Below, piece by piece: positions 43,288 to 52,920 of a stretch of 64,000 nt of DNA. The DNA comes from Agriotes lineatus (taxonomy: Eukaryota > Arthropoda > Insecta > Coleoptera > Elateridae). The number at the start of each line of letters is the position of its first letter. The first letter of the stretch is position 1. The translations under genes and the position numbers were made by a program. The stretch lies in contig OW679197.1 of the NCBI GenBank assembly GCA_940337035.1, positions 63,137,903-63,201,902 on the forward strand, in the 5' to 3' direction. Below the pieces are notes generated by a model. That model did not search any database. It saw only the letters and a program-made list of their open reading frames with translations, and was not told where the DNA came from.

Positions 43288-45656
43288 GCTAGTAATATTA
43301 AATACTATAACGGTGTTTGAAAAATTCAGGTTGTGCATCTATTTAGAAAAAAAAATTTACAATGATTATTGATGTCATAATAATAATAATAACTCAGTTT
43401 GTGCATTTACCGCAAATTAGAATGCAGATAACAAAATTAATTTTTCATAAATGCTGTAAAAAATACAAATTACATTTGAATAATTTATATAAACATCTTT
43501 TATGATTAGATGAACTAAGAACACCGCACATTTCCAACACAATACATACATATGAAATTACCTAGTTAACACAAGTAAATATCTATGAACACATTAAATA
43601 CTATAATAAGAAAACAATCATCTATGAAGTATATGGAGGGTTAGTCCTGGCGTTTTGGTATCTTCTGAATTGTTTATGGCAATACATTTTTAAAAATTGT
43701 GAATTAATTTAAATGCGGAAACATAAGAGGCATGAGAAAGAAACATAATTGTTTTGAAATTAAATTATCTAATCTGAACATTTAATAAATTATTGCCGAG
43801 AAAATTTTGGCTACTTTGTCGCAACTTGCGACAACGACGTTTTCAGGGTTTCTGATAATAATTTTCCATTCGGCATTATGAAAGTCAACGAAAATACTTA
43901 TTTTAGAAGTAACTGAAGGTAGTATGATGTCTTTATTTGGCAAATGGAATTTAATTTGTTATTTTAACTTTAGTTGTCTATTGAAATGTTAAATGTTACA
44001 CTACAGCTACACTATTGAAATAATTTCAAACCACAAAATATTACGTTTTTGTAATAAAAACATTCAATTAATTAGATGTCATAATGTTGGAAATAAAATA
44101 TATTGAATATATTGGGTAGCACTTATTAGAACTAAGCACTTTTATTACACTCTTTGCAAACTAAAAATATTATAGCAGCAACCACAGCACTGCACACGAT
44201 AGCATTTTGCGACCCTCTAGTAGAAATACTTTCGGGTTTGAAAATGGCATTTCCAATAAAATCAAAAGAGCCTATCCTGAGTAGTTTTCTGCTATAAAAA
44301 AGCTTGCGTCCCCGCTTAGTGGTCATAGAGAGTACAATAAAAATGAAACCATCGTAACCTAAGACTAACCAAACTGCAGCCAAAAGAGATGGCAAACAGC
44401 TTGCATTTTATGCTGGGGTAACTAGGAGCAGCTGCTGCAAAAGCAGTGTGCCATGGCACGCGCCTAGCAGGGGTGTACAGAAAGGAAAATTGAATTAGTT
44501 CTTTGTTGCAAAACCCAAAAAACTACTGAAGGTAGCGGAACGAAAGCCTACAGACTGTGCTATGAATATCATTGACTAAAGGCTGATTCCATTAAGAGCC
44601 CCCATATTTTTGATTGCCTATTGTGTGGGAAAAAACTGCCATCGCGCCCCGCAATTATAGCATGACGTGATTTTTACATCCCTGATTAAATTATGATATG
44701 CAAGCATTCAAATTGGCGTTTAGAATTTTAGGGTTGGGGTACTGGAGTTCGCAGAAGTTTTATGGGATTTCATGCAGCGAATGCAAATGTCAACAAGTCA
44801 TCCAATAGTCGGTTTTTATAATGCCATTGGCTAAATTCACATTTAGGAAGCTTTTCTGTATGGACTGTAAAAACAGCGATTTTTATGAATATATTTGTAT
44901 TTTGAGGTGCAATGATTTGATCAGAGCCACAAACTATTGATACAATAAACAAAACTCAAATTTGATATACATATACAAATAATTGCTATTAACAATGGAG
45001 AGCATGTAGTATATCCTTTGAAAAAAAACTGGTAGATTTAATGTCGATCTATATACATCTACAGACCCTTGATGATACTGTAAATTATAATAGGTGCAAT
45101 AGCAAACTGAATTGCGCAGGTCATGTAAAGACTATATATTGGGATCGTTACGAAAATTCTGCATTGTGATAACTGTAAAGTTCATACAAAAAACAAACTG
45201 GGCATGTAATCTATAGTCTCAAAAACACAATGATACTTCAGGGTAAAATCAAAACGTATTTTAAGAAAAGCAAAGGAAACCCCATCGTGTTTTCAATTTT
45301 AGTAATACTTTTTTTAAAGAAAAATACTACTGCCAAAACTCAAGATATTTAGCCAAAACATATGTTTCTTTTCACAGCCGATTTTTTAAAGGACAAAAGA
45401 AACCATTTACAATAAAAGAAAATAACACATCTATACAATTGTCAACAAAAAAGAACGATTTATTGAATACAATAGTAAGCTCCAAATGATGATTTCATAT
45501 CGCCTATAAATATCTACAGGTTATAAAAAAACAACCTTGAGGTATTATTGAATCAAATAGGAACTATTTTTCGGCCTAATCAAAAAGTGGAGTACTTTCA
45601 ACTTTTAAGTTGTTGATATTCCATGAGAAGAGAGACCAGGAAAAGAATACTAAAAA
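43288..45656. other. AT-rich stretch, no gene recognised
   Basis: A minus-strand frame at 44132-44395 (87 codons) encodes two hydrophobic segments (LLAAVWLVLGYDGFIFIVL and AIVCSAVVAAIIFLV), but nothing identifies it and there is no supporting context. The rest is low-complexity AT-rich sequence. Confidence 0.2.
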
Positions 45657-46020
45657 ATTGTTGATCTTGCCGAGGATAAAAAATAAAGACAACTTATGTT
45701 GTCCAAGAGGTATAGTAACAGGACTTACTGACCACACAAGTAATATATTAGATGAGAATCAACTAATTGGAGTCTGATTTAACAAAATAATTATGTAACA
45801 AATTAGTAACAAAGTAGTACACTGAGGGCGACTTTACTCTAGAAGACATTAACAACACGGAAGATTTTCTAGATATTCAAATTAAAGTTATTTCTCCAGA
45901 AAATTTCATTAGTGTAATTTATTCCAGTGAAGACATGGAGACTAAAGTTTATTTGTATGCAATTAGTAATAATTTCGATGTAATTAAGTCTGCCTTAATT
46001 TTGACCAACATCGTACTATT
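45657..46020 (+). pseudogene. Polinton/Maverick DNA polymerase B relic, N-terminal part
   Basis: Polintons are large virus-like DNA transposons with a protein-primed family B polymerase. Here the segments NKDNLCCPRGIVTGL (about 45685-45730), EDFLDIQIKVISPENF (45860-45910) and ETKVYLYAISNNFDVI (45938-45985) appear in the order expected for the region N-terminal to the exonuclease domain. Stops and frame changes separate them. The relic is cut off near 46020 and repeat copy E follows. It has the same strand as the second part at 47.9-48.8 kb. Assigned from remembered family motifs only. Confidence 0.65.
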
Positions 46021-46039
46021 ATAAAAAGTTAGTAAATGT

Positions 46040-46452
46040 CTATATTCGGAACTTTCTGCACAAGTGAAAGTTTTAAAACTAAAAATTAAAATTTTAAGGT
46101 GTCCATCCTGTATATATTGGACACAAAATATGCTTATTTTCGTCAAGGGTAAGAACCTGAGCTATATGCAAAATATTACTTTTAGTTAGCTAATACTTCT
46201 CGAGTTAACGCAACAACAGACAGATTTTTTTAAATGTGCTCGCTTTGTATATATATTTCTTCCTACATCAAATAGTCTTTGAGTTACACTAGCAAAAGGC
46301 AGACAGACAGACAGCGAGATAGAGAGACAGACGAAATTAAGAAAACATGTTTTTCGTCATCTAAGGATTCTGAAACGTGGAGATCTGAAGAAATCTCGGA
46401 AGATGATGTTTTCACGATTACAATACTCCGTCGGCTTAGGTGAGGGAAATTA
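46040..46452 (-). repeat. ACTTCCCTCG dispersed repeat, copy E (5' half)
   Basis: On the minus strand it starts AATTTCCCTCACCTAAGCCG, then AGATCTCCACGTTTCAGAAT, (GTCT)n, GTATATATACAAAGCGAGC and GTATATACAGGATGGACACC. It ends before the tRNA-like module. It is inserted in the Polinton relic. Confidence 0.75.
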
Positions 46453-46599
46453 AAAATGCTATACACCTTATAAAAATAACAAAAAAGTCCTCGACACAGT
46501 AAACTTAGCAAAAATAAATTATAGATAAGCAACGTAAATGTTGTACCTATACAGAAAATTATGTATGGTTTATGTAGCTCAGCAACATACAAGTGTTTA

Positions 46600-46990
46600 T
46601 CTACTCCAGTGGGATAAGTAACGCATTACGTCACTCATTTGACACTATTTCAGTTAGGTAATGAAGCTCATTACACCACTCAGTTATTTAATGGTTTCAT
46701 TACGCAACTGAGTTGTGTAATGACTTCATTACGTAACTGAAATAGTGTCAAATGAATGACATAATGACATTTGCCTACTAAAATATTTTTGAAAATGACA
46801 GATCTGACATTTCTCTTAATGCACTTTTCTCAATTTTAGGCAGTCGTAGATAAAATTTTGTATAATACATGTGTGATAATGCATCATTAATATACTTGTG
46901 TGCTTACATAACTCGTGCTACGCACTCGTTTGTAACTTACACACACGTATGTTAATGATGTTATCCCACTTGTATAGTAAATAACTATTA
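46600..46990. repeat. Nested hairpin elements in the Polinton region
   Basis: The outer pair CCAGTGGGATAAGTAACG / TTATCCCACTTG brackets two hairpins. The first (46632-46770) pairs GTCACTCATTTGACACTATT and CAGTTAGGTAATGAAG with their complements. The second (46843-46990) has ends GTCGTAGATAAAATTTTGTA and TGTATAGTAAATAACTATT with tip CTCGTGCTACGCACTCG. Confidence 0.75.
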
Positions 46991-47249
46991 TGAAGCTAAC
47001 TACGTGGTTGTTCATTATATGGATCGTCTAAACAATGTTTATCTACGACAGTGTGTAAAATTGTCTTTTAGTTGGCAGTTTTAAGTTTGTAAAACGACTG
47101 TTTAATAACAATTAAAAAATTTCATTAGGCACGTAGTTAGTAGCAACGTGTTTTAACATTTTTAAAACACTCAAAATTAGGACCAGTTGCTAGTAATTCT
47201 AATTTACATGTAAAATATTTTTTATATTTACCGTATTTTTTAGATTCTA

Positions 47250-47327
47250 TCGTAGATAATAGCTATTTATGCAACAAGTGCATAAACGACTTTTAGCACG
47301 CGTTGCATACAATATTTTATCTACGAC
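47250..47327. repeat. Variable-core hairpin element, short form
   Basis: TCGTAGATAATAGC at the left and TATTTTATCTACGA at the right enclose TTTATGCAAC / GTTGCATACAA and a small AAGTGC..AGCACGC stem. It is the shortest member. Confidence 0.7.
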
Positions 47328-47718
47328 CTTAATTTTACTGTTATTAATCCATAAATATCGATTTAACAAAAGTTTGCATTTGCGACACTTTTAATTTATG
47401 TCATAATAAACAGTAGGCCACGCCGCGCGGGCGATTGTTTGCCACGCCAGTGCTGTCAAGGTGAGTTACGAAATGTAATTATTGACTGTATTCATTCCAT
47501 AATGCTTTAATTATTTCAAAAACACTTGACCTGTAACGCAAGAAGCAACTAGAATAACTTTACAACTTCACTTCCAGTTCGAAATTGTAGTTTTATAACC
47601 TCACTTCACTTTTAAAACTAGAGCTAAAAGTAAACAGCTGATTTCTTTAACCACGGTAAACTATAAAACGTCACTTTTAGTGAAACAAGCTAGCGCTAAA
47701 ACGCCTATTTTTAGTAGC

Positions 47719-47867
47719 GGTCGTAGATAAAATATTGTACGATACACATGCATAAAGCACCTTTAGTTACTCGCAGGGCTAAAACGCTCGCTCATTCGCG
47801 TTTTAACTCCACCACACTCGTGCCTAAAGAGTAGCTTTACGCACTTGTATCGTAAATTACTATTTTA
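47719..47867. repeat. Variable-core hairpin element
   Basis: The left end GGTCGTAGATAAAATATTGT ACGATACA and right end TGTATCGTAAATTACTATTT enclose a stem GCATAAAGC / GCTTTACGCA, then CTTTAGTTACTCG / CGTGCCTAAAGAG and an inner AAAACGC / GCGTTTT with tip TCGCTCATTC. Confidence 0.8.
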
Positions 47868-47924
47868 AAATGAACAATACATTTTGTAAATGGCAGATTT
47901 CTAAGATATGTGCAGATTATTTAT

Positions 47925-48836
47925 AATGGAACCAAATAATAATGTTCGAATAGAGCAGAAAATTATAGACAGCCGTAAATTTACCCTTTCTACTCTTTCT
48001 GACTTTTCAAAATCGTTTGGCCTTAGAGAGCTAGAACTTTCCACTCTATTTTAAAACAACGAGAAACCAGAACTATATTGGTGCAGTGAAAACGAAAGTT
48101 ATAAAAAAATAGGTAGGGGAATGAAACTCCAAAAGAGTAAAAGAAAATTATGTATTTGACTTTCAAAAGGAACTTACAGAATATTGCAATTTTGATATCC
48201 ATACGTTAAGACGTCGTTATTTGCAAAACAATTTATAGAAATAGCAAATATAAATCGATTTCAGTACATGACAATAACAGGGTGGATGTGGCTATTCGTA
48301 GATCCACTTAAGTAAAATGCGATGCAATACTTTTATGTTCAAGAGGGCCGTGGCGTTGTTTGCTTTCGTTTAAATGCCATTTTCAATATCAACTCCATAG
48401 ACCTCTAGAAAATGAAAGCATTCGATTATATGGTATCTTTAAAAAGATACAATATTAGTAACTATAGATATCAAGAAACCAACTTTTATCAAAGAATTCA
48501 GTGCATGGTTTAATACATTTAAAGCAGTTCTGCATGTGTTAAATGGAGGTGAAGTTAAGATTTCCGAAGTAAAAGTTGATGAATTTCATAAAATAAGAAA
48601 TACTGTTGATCAATATCAGGGATGTTGTTGGCATGGTTGTTCGAGTTATTAGTTATTATAAAAGAAGTACTGTACCACAAAGTGAGCGTGATTCGTATGT
48701 TGCAGTGTGAATATTAATACAATAAACATAACAATACATATACTCGATAAACGGAAAGAACAAAATTTATACGTGGAAAAGCAAGTTTTCGCCGAGTATT
48801 TCCTGATCTAGCATTATCAATTGATGCAATTCGATA
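47925..48836 (+). pseudogene. Polinton/Maverick DNA polymerase B relic, exonuclease region
   Basis: In order along the plus strand, in several frames, are DFSKSFGLRELEL (about 48005-48050), FQKELTEYCNFDIHTLRRR (about 48160-48220), IEIANINRFQYMTI (about 48235-48280), VLNGGEVKISEVKVDEF (48537-48590) and YQGCCWHGC (48614-48640). These match the order of conserved blocks in Polinton-type PolB between the exonuclease and the start of the palm. Stops and frameshifts are frequent. The relic is ended by a hAT insertion at 48845, and nothing clearly PolB-like follows at 50507. No other Polinton genes (integrase, ATPase, capsid) were recognised nearby. Confidence 0.7.
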
Positions 48837-48844
48837 CTATACAG

Positions 48845-50498
48845 CAGGGGTCGGCAACCTTTTTCGGACGGCGGGCCATTTTCAAAATAAAATTTTTTAT
48901 GCGGGCCGCACATTCAAATGTAACTTAAATAGTGCTTTTATATCATATACGAGTATAAATATTATTAAAAATAAATATAGAAAAAATTTATTTTTTATTG
49001 ACATGCTATAATAACAATAATGTTAGAGAACAAAAATTTTGCAATTCTTAAAAGGGAAAAAAAAAAGAAAATACAATTCCAATTAAATATGTATAAATAT
49101 GTAAATATAAAATATATAAATATAAAAAATATAAAATATTGTAGTGAAACGTCATACTGCTGTCAACATGAACGCACATATGAACATACAGTAGCAAACT
49201 GGTGAAATGAAAGAATTAGTGATGGGCCTATCCGGAATGAATAATCGGAAAATTTCCGATTGTTCAAAAAATCGGAAGGTTCCTATTATTTCGGAACTTT
49301 TCGGAATTCGATTATTTTACTGTTCGGTGCACAAAATTCGGAACTTTCGGAATTCGATTATTTTACTATTCGGTACACAAAATGAGAAAACGAAATGCCA
49401 ATTTGAACTGAACGGAATACGGAATGTTGTATTGACTCACTTGACTGCTATATGCTGGTTGGCGAATGTCGACGGGTCGCGCCGTGTGCGCACGTGTATG
49501 ATACGTGAATGGCACTAATGGCAGTGGTATTTCGTAGATTAATTATTAGATAGTACACCTACAGACTTCAAATTCAAGTATTGTTTTCAAATTCAAGTAT
49601 TGTTTTATACTATCTATTATGTACTTTATGTGCTATTAAACTTTAAAATATCACTACCATTTTCCGAAAGTCTATTAACGTAACTACTGTAATAATTTGA
49701 AAAAATATTTTATTTCCTCATATCCCACTGTGCGACTCAAACTCATAAATTGTTTTTTAGGATACTGCATTGCTAACTAGCTTCTACATAGTTACAAACG
49801 AGTCCGGTAAATTTTATCTACCGGACTAGTTTGTAACAATGTAAACGCTAGTTACCAATGCAGTATCCTAAAAAATCTTATACGATACACGACCGGTAGA
49901 ATTCTTATGGCCTTGCCAAACATACAGGTCTCGCCCACCGGTTCGACCTGTAAAGTATTGGCGCGGCCATAAAAATGTTGCTACCGGTCTAATAACGTAA
50001 ATAGCTATTACTGACCGTCCTACAAACCCAAACAATAGATGCCAGCGCAGATAAGGGCTTACGGCGCGACGGCGAGTGCTCTCATCGTAAATTTGCACGC
50101 ACTTCATCTTCCTTCCGCTTGTTGTTATTTCGCTCGTTTTCCCGTGCTTGCATTTACGGAATGTAAAATAATCGGATGATATTCCGATTTTATAAACATT
50201 CCGAAATGGACCATTCCGATTATTGAAATAATCCGATTATGCCCATCACTAGAAAGAATGCTACACTTGCTAAGCGAGACGTCGTATTCGCTGGGGAGTG
50301 GGGATTAAACTTACGCAGTAAAATAGGTTTCCCACTATGCTTCTGTTTGTCGCGCATTTTTGTCACCGGCCACATTTCGGCACGCTTACGCTCTAAGTTT
50401 GTTGATTTTTCCTAAAGTTATATTGGTGCTTTGGCGGGCCGCGCAAAAAGTTGCAAAGGGCCGCATGCGGCCCGCGGGCCGCAGGTTGCCGACCCCTG
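48845..50498. mobile_element. hAT element with CAGGGGTCGGCAACCT ends, carrying a nested hAT
   Basis: The ends CAGGGGTCGGCAACCT and AGGTTGCCGACCCCTG are perfect inverted repeats, flanked by the 8-bp duplication CTATACAG (48837-48844, 50499-50506). This terminus is of the Charlie-like hAT kind. Subterminal GGGCC-rich sequence (GCGGGCCGCA) is present at both sides. Without the nested hAT and one of its duplications the element is about 610 bp. No transposase is seen. Confidence 0.93.
49217..50251. mobile_element. hAT element (TAGTGATGGGC ends) nested in another hAT
   Basis: The ends TAGTGATGGGC and GCCCATCACTA are flanked by a perfect 8-bp duplication GAAAGAAT (49209-49216, 50252-50259). Subterminal repeats are built on ATTCCGATTATT / TCGGAA. 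A strong hairpin at 49754-49876 (GGATACTGCATTG / CAATGCAGTATCC, inner ACCGGAC... tip) lies inside. At 1035 bp it has the same termini and size as 26920-27957 but different subterminal motifs. Confidence 0.93.
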
Positions 50499-50506
50499 CT
50501 ATACAG

Positions 50507-50947
50507 CAATATGACGGAACACAGACTTGTTGAGCAACGTTTACGTTATACTATGATTTCCTTTAATGAAAACATTAGAATCAAGATATTAAATTTTAAC
50601 TGTATAAAGTCTAAACAAACAATTTTTCGAAAAAATTCAATACAAGACGTTTTGAGAACTAAGTCCCGAACTGCTTTCCTGTGCACGAATCCAATACTTG
50701 GATATGGAGATAACAAACAAATGTCACCAACAATGATAGTAGAAACAGAAAATCGAACTGATCAAAGATTATCAATTCCATTATTGGATAGAGCTGTATG
50801 ATTAAACAGGGTAGAGTGGACAAAATGCTTTTACCTATGAAGTGATTTTTATGGTTACTTTATTTGGCTACGATACCAAAATATTGCTATAAAGGTAGGC
50901 AGGCTTAAAGCAAGAATGTTTTTGGATCTTCATTCAGGTAACTGATT
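50507..50947. other. Unassigned stretch right of the hAT nest
   Basis: It is the continuation of the target of the 48845-50498 hAT. An open frame (50519-50791) has no motif I recognise. It may be further decayed Polinton sequence, but there is no direct evidence. Confidence 0.3.
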
Positions 50948-51740
50948 ACTTCTCTAGTCTAAAACACAAAGGAAGTATTGTAATCGCGAAAAAACAGATA
51001 TTTCTTCAGATCTTCAAGTTTCAGGGTTCCTAGATGACGAAAAAAAAACTATTGGTTAGAGGAGGACGATATCTTACATGCGGGTTATATGTCCTCCTGG
51101 CATACAATCGAGCAAATTTCGGTCAAATATATACAGGGTAAGCACCATAAAAAAATAAAAGCCTGCCTATTTTTGCTTCAATTCAAGAACTATTGCTTAA
51201 AGAAAGTAATATTTTGCACATCGCTCAGGTTTTTACCCTTGACGAAAAATGGAATATTTAAACCCAATATATACAAGGTTAGCACCTTAAAAATGAATTT
51301 TTGTTTATTTTTTGCTTTAACAGAAAAATAGATAAAATTAATAATTTGAAATGGCTCAGGATTCACGCTTAACGAAAATGGGACCAAACAGATACAGGGT
51401 AAATGTCATAAAACAGACAGAAGTGGGCAATAAGGAGCGTGTTTTATATAAACCAGCTGCAAGGACAAATTGGAGGCGGTCCTGAGTGGCCCCGTGCAAA
51501 AGACGGGCGGCGTTAAAATTGCATTCGCAAGCGCTGAAGTTCAAATTCTAACACCGGTAATGTTTTTTTTAATTTGAAAATTAATGTAATTCGCATTACC
51601 AAGTGTTTCCATTTATTGGTTCAGTATTATTAGAAACGTTAAGATATTATTTTCCGTAGTTTCTTTTGATTTTTAAAATTGTTTGATGTCAAAACGGCCA
51701 TTTGCGAGGGAAGTTCTGAGTAAAGTCCTTAGCATTAAAC
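50948..51740 (+). repeat. ACTTCCCTCG dispersed repeat, copy F, near full length
   Basis: It starts TTACTTCTCTAGTCTAAAAC, then GGAAGTATTGTAATCGCG and CTTCAAGTTTCAGGGTTCC. Three internal units begin ATATACAGGGTAAGCACC (51130), ATATACAAGGTTAGCACC (51270) and GATACAGGGTAAATGTC (51394), about 125-140 bp apart. A tRNA-like module has box B GAAGTTCAAATTC (51536-51548) followed by eight T (51563-51570). The end is TTGCGAGGGAAGTTCTGAGT (51705-51724). The (GTCT)n run is missing. This copy gives the best view of the whole unit (about 790 bp). Confidence 0.82.
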
Positions 51741-52188
51741 TTAATCATAGCTTATCTTCCAGTTTATTTTTTGAGTTCGGTAATTGAAAACAGTATTGGT
51801 GTTTAGCGCTATTCTTATTTATTGCCATTATTTTATTAATAGCTTCGCAATTTAATTTACGAAGTAATTCTGCAAAATCAGCAGTGTTTCAATTTATGTC
51901 TGTATTACTATATAGAATAAATTACTAATCCATATTTAAGAACACAAAATAAGCGAGCGAGTGAACGAATGAGAAACGATATTCATTTCAAAATTTGTTC
52001 TAAATATTTAGTAAAAATGAAGGTGCTAGTAATATTTATTATATGTACATGTTGGGTAATTTCGTTTAAAAAATAATTTTCAGTGACTATCTTATCATAG
52101 ATAAAATTGTGCTTTATAGGGTATAAGAAATACTACTCTAGTCATTTGCTGAACCGGGTTCTTATTCATACAGATTGCGGTAGGCCAC
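51741..52188. other. AT-rich stretch, nothing recognised
   Basis: No open frame, hairpin or repeat stands out. Confidence 0.3.
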
Positions 52189-52377
52189 TAGGACCATAGC
52201 AAAAGTAAGGGGACTTTACATGTGGTCGTAATTGTATTAAAAAAAATAAAAAATCGAATATATATAATACCTTGTATTTATAATGATCCTAACGTCCTAC
52301 CGCCATCGTACATTGATTGTTCGTTTGTTAAACCCCACGATGGCCACATGCATATTCTCCTTGCCTTTGCAATGGTC
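52189..52377. repeat. Diverged inverted repeat
   Basis: TAGGACCATAGCAAAAGTAA...CATGTGG pairs imperfectly with CCACATGC...TTGCCTTTGCAATGGTCTTA (arms 52189-52232 and 52335-52377). Confidence 0.55.
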
Positions 52378-52563
52378 TTAGCAGCCGCTGCATTCTGTAT
52401 ACTAAGACAAGCAAATAAATAAAGTATGATCAACAATTATTTTCATCTAGTATGGCTATGGAATTTATGAATACAACTGTGTTTATTCGCAACCATATAT
52501 GTAATGTTAACATTCCTGACCTCATTTGAGTGGGGGAAGTCGTACATTTCAGCCGACCGCTGA

Positions 52564-52610
52564 GTAGGTAGGGACACTGGGAATCTCGTTGATCCATTCA
52601 TGCGCGTCAC
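52564..52610 (-). rRNA. 28S rDNA fragment captured in a MITE
   Basis: On the minus strand, GTGACGCGCATGAATGGATC followed by AACGAGATTCCCAGTG and TCCCTACCTACT matches the highly conserved 28S rRNA region around the R1/R2 retrotransposon target (about three differences from the form I remember). Similarity stops abruptly on both sides. It is too short to be a gene; it is a captured fragment, perhaps part of a 28S-derived SINE or of an R-element flank. Confidence 0.8.
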
Positions 52611-52675
52611 AACCTGACGTATCATAATATAATAATTTTTCCAATTATTGTTTAGAATAAAGTGGTTGCGAATAA

Positions 52676-52812
52676 AATAGTATACAAACCTCGACAGGAA
52701 GTTTCCTTAGTCTCGAGATAATAGCTGATTTTGACGCTTCGCGTCTCTATCAGCTAACTAATCTCTCGACAGTAATGAAACACTTCCCATCTCGGGCTGT
52801 AATGTACTATTA
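52676..52812. repeat. Variable-core hairpin element inside the MITE
   Basis: The ends are AATAGTATACAAACCTCG and CTGTAATGTACTATTATATT. The stem includes AGGAAGT..C / CACTTCCC, TCTCGAGA.TAATAGCTGA / TCAGCTAACTAATCTCTCGA, and tip GACGCTTCGCGTC. Confidence 0.75.
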
Positions 52813-52920
52813 TATTAAATATAAAACTTGACATTTGATTTTTAAGTGAGTTATAGTTGCAATCATAAATTACGAACTATACCATAGCCATACTAGATGA
52901 AAATAATTTTTGATCATACT

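Larger units (their letters stand above)
52424..52920. repeat. 497-bp MITE with 40-bp inverted ends, carrying other repeats
   Basis: The left end AGTATGATCAACAATTATTT continues to CATCTAGTATGGCTATGG; the right end (52881-52920) is its complement with few mismatches. Inside are a second inverted pair TTTATTCGCAACCA (52483) / TGGTTGCGAATAAA (52662), a 28S rDNA fragment and a variable-core hairpin (52676-52812). Confidence 0.8.

Noticed and set aside
44132..44395. A small membrane protein gene on the minus strand
   Set aside because: There are two hydrophobic segments, but no recognised family, no splice or promoter context and AT-rich composition; kept only as a remark in the unassigned stretch.
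46600..47870. A CRISPR-like array of palindromic units
   Set aside because: The units share ends but not repeats, spacing is irregular, and the surroundings are a eukaryotic transposon relic.
50519..50791. Continuation of the Polinton polymerase as an intact ORF
   Set aside because: The frame is open but contains none of the expected palm motifs; it is left unassigned.
52443..52625. A 60-codon minus-strand gene containing HEWINEIP-like or TRMNGSTRFP-like peptide
   Set aside because: The peptide is a translation of the 28S rDNA fragment, a known source of spurious proteins.
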